Below are positions 5,548-8,734 of a stretch of 8,734 nt of DNA, one piece after another. How positions within the stretch are numbered: the stretch's first letter is position 1; each line of letters begins with the position of its first letter. Below the pieces are notes generated by a model. That model made no database searches. It was not told where the DNA came from and saw only the letters and a program-made list of their open reading frames with translations. The DNA lies in the NCBI GenBank assembly GCA_005790265.1, contig SXVE01000408.1, forward strand, positions 1 through 8,734. Direction: 5' to 3'. Source of the DNA: Acidobacteriota bacterium (GTDB lineage Bacteria; Acidobacteriota; Blastocatellia; Pyrinomonadales; Pyrinomonadaceae). Position numbers and translations under genes: made by a program.

Positions 5548-5882
5548 ATGAAATTTCTGATTGTGGACGACAATGAGCGCGCGGCATGATTCGCAAATAT
5601 CTGCGCGGAATGTCCGCCGGTTTCGAGGAGTGCGAAGACGGCTCGGACGCGCTTGATTGTTACGAAAAAACCAGTCCCGACTGGGTGTTGATGAATTGGG
5701 AAATGAAGCGGATCAACGGACTCGAAGCGACCCGGCGCATCGTCGAGAAATACCCGCAGGCGAAAATTTTGATGGTCACGAACCACGACAAAAAAGATTT
5801 GCGGCACGCGGCGACCGATGCGGGCGCGAGAGGCTTCGTGACGAAAGACGATTTGCAGGCGCTCGGTTCGTTTCTGCATTGA
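5548..5882 (+). pseudogene. Receiver-only response regulator, frameshifted and lacking phosphoacceptor Asp
   Basis: ATG 5548 gives MKFLIVDDNERAA and then a TGA at 5587-5589. The rest of the domain continues in another frame from 5586 (MIRKYLRGMSAGF) to the TGA at 5880-5882. Joined, the two pieces form one receiver domain of about 112 residues with no output domain. VDD (the acidic pocket), MVTNHD with the conserved Thr, and GFVTKDD with the conserved Lys are all present. The phosphoacceptor position, PDWVLMD in relatives, reads PDWVLMN, so the Asp is Asn. The offset between the two ATGs is 38 nt, so one base is missing, or two are extra, in the GC-alternating tract 5577-5585. Frameshift plus loss of the Asp points to a dead or decaying gene. 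A sequencing slip could explain the first but not the second. Translation restarting at ATG 5586 would give 98 residues without the first strand. Confidence 0.75.
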
Positions 5883-5941
5883 TTCGCTTTTCGGGACGCG
5901 AATTTATTCGCCCGCTTACTGAACTTTTTAAAGATTTGAGC

Positions 5942-5948
5942 AAAGGAG
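5942..5948 (+). promoter_or_regulatory. Ribosome binding site AAAGGAG for the first CSLREP gene
   Basis: AAAGGAG ends 12 nt before the ATG at 5961. It is a strong Shine-Dalgarno core with slightly long spacing, and it selects this ATG, which also begins a proper signal peptide. Confidence 0.7.
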
Positions 5949-5960
5949 ATTTCTATCCGT

Positions 5961-7412
5961 ATGAGAGCAGATAATTTGTATGCACACGCTTTGACGCGCG
6001 TGGTTTTGATGACGCTCGCCTTTTTCGTTGTCGCCGGTGCGGCGCAGTCGGTCGGTGCGGCGATTTATGTGGTTAATCAAACGGGCGACGTGAGCGACGG
6101 CGTTTGCGACGCGAACTGCACTCTGCGCGATGCAATCAACACGGCGAACAGAAGTAACACCCTTGACTTCATCGATTTCGCTTCGCCCTTGTTCGACACG
6201 CCCCAGACGATTAACTTGACGAGCGCGCAGTTGACCATCATCAATCCGCTGATTATCACGGGACGCGGCGCGCGGCTTTTGACGGTGCGCCGTTCGTCGG
6301 CGGGCGGCACGCCGCGTTTCCACATCTTCGGCGTTTCGGGCGCAGTTACCGTCGGCATCTCCGGCATTACCATCTCGAACGGCGACGGAGGGTCGGGCTT
6401 CGGCGGCGGCATCACCAACAACGGCGGCACGCTCCTGCTCAACAACGTCGCGGTTTCCGGCAACACCCAAGGATTTCTCGGCGGCGGCATTCGGCAGGAC
6501 GGCGGCACAACGACGATCTCAAACTCGACCATCTCCGGCAATACTGCCGGAAGCGGCGGCGGCGGCATTTTCGTAAACAGCGGCGGCACGGTCAACATCG
6601 CCAACTCGACCGTCTCCGGCAACTCCGCATCCAGCAACAGCGGCGGCGGAATTTACAGCGGCGGCACGCTGAATATGAACAACGTTACCGTCTCCGACAA
6701 CTTTGCCGCATACAGCGGCGGCGGCGTGAGTAATCTCGGCGGCACAGTCAACACGCGCAATAGCATTATCGCCGGAAACTTTGCGACGGGCGGCAACAGC
6801 CCCGACGTGGAAGGCGGATTCACCTCGAACGGCAGCAACCTGATCGGCAGACTGTCGGGCAGCACGGGCTTTACCCAACCGACCGACAAAACCAACGTCG
6901 CGGCGAATCTCGCCCCGCTTGCCAACAACGGCGGGCAGACCGACACGCACGCTCTATACGCTGGCAGTCCGGCGATTGACGCGGGCGACAACTGCGTCGT
7001 CAACCAAAGCTGCGGCACGAACAACCCGTCCGCCGCTTTGACGAACGACCAGCGCGGCGAGGGTTTTCCGCGTCAGGTCGGCGCGGCAGTCAACATCGGC
7101 GCGGTTGAAGTTCAGCTGGCACCGACCGCCGCCGCTGTTTCCGTTTCCGGCAGAGTCACGACCGAGTCGGGCAGAGGCATCAGAAGCGTAATCGTCACAA
7201 TGACCGATATGCACGGCAACGTCAGAACAGCAACTTCGACGAGTTTCGGTTACTACCGTTTTGAGAATGTTGCGGCGGGAGAAACTTATATCTTTGCGGC
7301 ACGCGGCAAACGCTTCTTTTTTGAACAGAACGCACAGGTTCATTCGATTATGGAAGAAACAAGTGACATTAATTTCGTTGCCGGTGAGCGAACAGTGTTT
7401 TCGGCGAATTAG
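5961..7412 (+). CDS. Secreted CSLREP / choice-of-anchor-Q beta-helix protein with CarboxypepD-like domain
   Basis: A 483-aa exported protein. Residues 1-33 are a Sec signal peptide (hydrophobic core LMTLAFFVVAGAA, cleavage near VGA-A). Residues 42-61 carry the CSLREP motif, GDVSDGVCDANCTLRDAINT, with Cys49 and Cys53. A right-handed parallel beta-helix follows; its clearest part (148-277) is five coils of 26-27 residues of the form GGGI-GGT-NSTVSGN. Residues about 267-383 form the choice-of-anchor Q module (NSIIAGN, NLIG, LAPLANNGGQT, GSPAIDAGD, DQRGEGFPR, NIGAVE). Residues 394-473 are a carboxypeptidase-regulatory-like Ig-type domain (SGRVTTESGRGI, then FGYYRFENVAAGETYIF). Such proteins are thought to be surface or secreted adhesins or glycan-binding proteins; no catalytic residues are assignable. 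The ATG at 5961 has AAAGGAG 12 nt upstream. A related gene follows after 31 nt, suggesting cotranscription. No C-terminal sorting signal such as PEP-CTERM is present. Confidence 0.92.
   Translation: MRADNLYAHALTRVVLMTLAFFVVAGAAQSVGAAIYVVNQTGDVSDGVCDANCTLRDAINTANRSNTLDFIDFASPLFDTPQTINLTSAQLTIINPLIITGRGARLLTVRRSSAGGTPRFHIFGVSGAVTVGISGITISNGDGGSGFGGGITNNGGTLLLNNVAVSGNTQGFLGGGIRQDGGTTTISNSTISGNTAGSGGGGIFVNSGGTVNIANSTVSGNSASSNSGGGIYSGGTLNMNNVTVSDNFAAYSGGGVSNLGGTVNTRNSIIAGNFATGGNSPDVEGGFTSNGSNLIGRLSGSTGFTQPTDKTNVAANLAPLANNGGQTDTHALYAGSPAIDAGDNCVVNQSCGTNNPSAALTNDQRGEGFPRQVGAAVNIGAVEVQLAPTAAAVSVSGRVTTESGRGIRSVIVTMTDMHGNVRTATSTSFGYYRFENVAAGETYIFAARGKRFFFEQNAQVHSIMEETSDINFVAGERTVFSAN
6402..6791 (+). 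repeat. Coding repeat: five beta-helix coils in the first CSLREP protein
   Basis: Five in-frame units of 78-81 bp, each with a GGC-rich GGCGGCGGCAT start, a GGCGGCAC turn and an AACTCGACC-ATCTCCGGCAA-like end. At the protein level each is one coil (GGGI, GGT, NST-SGN) of a right-handed beta-helix. The DNA copies are diverged but share the GGCGGC blocks, so slippage or recombination could change the copy number. Confidence 0.75.
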
Positions 7413-7427
7413 TCGCGTTCTGCGACT
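7411..7427 (+). other. Intercistronic hairpin between the two CSLREP genes
   Basis: AGTCGC (7411-7416) and GCGACT (7422-7427) pair perfectly around GTTCT, starting inside the TAG stop of the first gene. What follows is A-rich (CAAATAAAAAATA) and has no T-run, so this is not a standard intrinsic terminator. It may stabilise the upstream message or reduce read-through into the second gene. Confidence 0.4.
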
Positions 7428-7443
7428 GCTCAAATAAAAAATA

Positions 7444-8734
7444 ATGAAAAATACCGACAAAAAATTACTACCGATTTCGGGCTGGTGCCTGATTCTGCTG
7501 ACTGTTTTGTTCGCTTTTAGCCAAACGCATGCGCAGGGCGGCGGCAGCGTCGTTGTCAACACGCTAGCCGACGGCGACGACGGCGTTTGCGACTCGACCA
7601 ACTGCACTTTACGCGAAGCGGTCAAGTATGCGCCCGCCGGAGCCGCGATCACCTTTAACGTGACGGGCACCATTAACTTGGTGAGATCCGGCACCCTCAT
7701 CAATAAGAACCTGACTATCACCGGACCGGGCGCGGGTCTTTTGACTCTGAGCGGTCCTGGCAGACCCGGCGGCGGCGGCTCTGATTCTAATGGCTCGATT
7801 TTCGAGATTCGCAGCGGGGTCGTCGGCATCTCCGGTCTCACGCTGCGCGACGGCACCGGCACCGGGATCGTCGTCAACGGGTCTAATGATAGATTCGGCG
7901 GTGCCGTTTACATCACCGGCGGCACCGTCACGCTCTCGAACAACGTCTTTACCTATAATTTCGCGAACAGGGGCGGCAGCATCGCCCTCACCGGCGGTTC
8001 GCTGAGTGTGGTCGGCTGCACGATTGCCAATATCAGGGGCAGCTATGAGATTCAAGCCTTTTATGGCGGCGGCATTTATGTGGGGGTCGGCACCCTTACG
8101 ATGACGGACACCACCGTTACTACTACCCGCGCTCACTATGGCGGCGGCATTTTTGTGGACGGCGGTACGGTGAACATTGCGAGCAGCACCATCTCTCGCA
8201 ATACCGCAGTCGCTACAAATTTTTCTACTAACGAGGATGGAACCCCCACTAGCGATTATGGTTGGGGCGGAGGCGTCTTCATCTCCGATGATCTCAGCGG
8301 CACACGCGCCAGAGTCATCATCTCCAACAGCACCATTTCTGGCAATATCGCTCAGGGTATCGGCGGCGGCAGAGCCGGTGGAGGCGGTATTTGGAATCAG
8401 CAAAGCCACCTGACGATTACCAACAGCACCCTGACGGACAACAGCACGAGATGGACTGGTGGCGGCATTCTTAATCTGAACGGCGGCGTATTAGACCTGT
8501 CCAACACCATTGTGTCTGGCAACTTCGCCGACAGAGGTGGCGCCGACATCAGCAACTCCGGCAACATCTCTACATCGAGCTTCAACCTCATCGGAGGGTC
8601 TGCGATGCTCAGTCCGCTGCAAAATAACGGCGGTCCGACGCTCACTCATCTACCGCTTGCGGGCAGCCCCGTTTTGGATGCGGGCGATCCGAACTTCGAC
8701 GCTTCCAGGATGCCGTTCGATCAGCGCGGCGCGG
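7444..8734 (+). CDS. Second secreted CSLREP beta-helix protein, C-terminus beyond the window
   Basis: The frame is open from ATG 7444 to the window end, 430 codons. Residues 1-30 are a Sec signal peptide (ISGWCLILLTVLFAFSQTHA). Residues 39-61 give the CSLREP motif, ADGDDGVCDSTNCTLREAV, with Cys49 and Cys54, one residue more between the cysteines than in the first gene. A right-handed beta-helix follows from about 90 to 362, with GGGI/GGAV-type coils and NSTISGN turns. A choice-of-anchor Q module begins at 354 (NTIVSGNFA) and includes FNLIG, LQNNGG, GSPVLDAGD and DQRGA. By comparison with the first gene only the last few residues of that module and any following domain are missing. The upstream sequence is A-rich without a Shine-Dalgarno; the ATG is chosen because it begins the signal peptide. 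It is likely cotranscribed with the preceding paralogue, from which it has clearly diverged. Confidence 0.9.
   Translation, partial: MKNTDKKLLPISGWCLILLTVLFAFSQTHAQGGGSVVVNTLADGDDGVCDSTNCTLREAVKYAPAGAAITFNVTGTINLVRSGTLINKNLTITGPGAGLLTLSGPGRPGGGGSDSNGSIFEIRSGVVGISGLTLRDGTGTGIVVNGSNDRFGGAVYITGGTVTLSNNVFTYNFANRGGSIALTGGSLSVVGCTIANIRGSYEIQAFYGGGIYVGVGTLTMTDTTVTTTRAHYGGGIFVDGGTVNIASSTISRNTAVATNFSTNEDGTPTSDYGWGGGVFISDDLSGTRARVIISNSTISGNIAQGIGGGRAGGGGIWNQQSHLTITNSTLTDNSTRWTGGGILNLNGGVLDLSNTIVSGNFADRGGADISNSGNISTSSFNLIGGSAMLSPLQNNGGPTLTHLPLAGSPVLDAGDPNFDASRMPFDQRGA
7897..8529 (+). repeat. Coding repeat: beta-helix coils in the second CSLREP protein
   Basis: Repeated GGCGGCGGCAT-type blocks mark successive coils (for example at about 8067, 8140 and 8461), with turns reading NSTISGN or NSTLTDN. 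The units are less regular than in the first gene, with longer insertions between coils, such as residues 258-278 with several Thr, Asn and Asp. Confidence 0.6.

Noticed and set aside
6402..6791. The regular ~80-bp units as a CRISPR array or non-coding tandem repeat
   Set aside because: The units are diverged, stay in frame, and encode the coils of a beta-helix. There is no identical-repeat/unique-spacer structure.
7411..7440. A terminator between the two CSLREP genes
   Set aside because: The 6-bp hairpin is followed by an A-rich sequence, not a T-run, so intrinsic termination is not supported.
6077..7877. Several long minus-strand open frames (for example 6637-6077 and 7877-6954)
   Set aside because: They are rich in Pro, Arg, Ala and Val, as expected for the reverse of GGC-rich Gly/Asn/Thr repeat coding. 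The plus-strand frames carry signal peptides and clear domains.
7609..8409. A 266-aa minus-strand open frame within the second CSLREP gene
   Set aside because: Its Ala/Arg/Asp/Gly-rich composition is a shadow of the repeat-coding plus strand, where an uninterrupted 430-codon frame with a signal peptide exists.

Overview
The window looks like a chromosomal segment of a moderate-GC, Gram-negative-type environmental bacterium. The best guess is Acidobacteriota (Blastocatellia-like). This rests on a tandem pair of secreted CSLREP / choice-of-anchor-Q beta-helix proteins, one with a C-terminal carboxypeptidase-regulatory-like domain. It is an inference from protein style, with no rRNA or marker gene to confirm it. 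No tRNA, rRNA, CRISPR array, intact insertion sequence or phage gene was seen.

Layout. 1-84 is the 3' tail of a plus-strand gene that enters from the left. It converges on a small beta-rich hypothetical gene (478-137, minus) across a hairpin that can terminate both. A minus-strand group follows: a DUF3592-type membrane protein (2633-1950), a small GIY-YIG nuclease-fold protein (1892-1539) and an LCMT/PKS-type SAM methyltransferase (1509-703). Immediately upstream of the DUF3592 gene, on the opposite strand, lies an orphan C-terminus of an MFS transporter (about 2641-2859). This marks an old rearrangement junction.

2993-4519 (plus) is a compact two-gene unit. It encodes a divergent TrpF-like (phosphoribosylanthranilate isomerase family) protein and a DinB/MDMPI-fold metal-enzyme candidate, which are adjacent and probably cotranscribed. 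Next come two small uncharacterised convergent genes (4630-5052 plus and 5406-5014 minus) whose 3' ends overlap by 39 nt. Upstream of the minus-strand one is a cluster of three ATACCT half-sites that looks like an operator.

5548-5882 is a receiver-only response regulator that appears dead or decaying: it has a frameshift after codon 13, and its expected phosphoacceptor Asp is Asn. The right third of the window (5961 to the end) holds two consecutive exported right-handed beta-helix proteins with the N-terminal CSLREP motif. The first is complete and the second runs off the window.

Overall this reads as an ordinary accessory region: small hypotheticals, remnants and surface proteins. I see no convincing new multi-gene system. 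The points most worth checking are the non-canonical TrpF-like/DinB pair, the degenerate receiver, the MFS breakpoint and the ATACCT operator.
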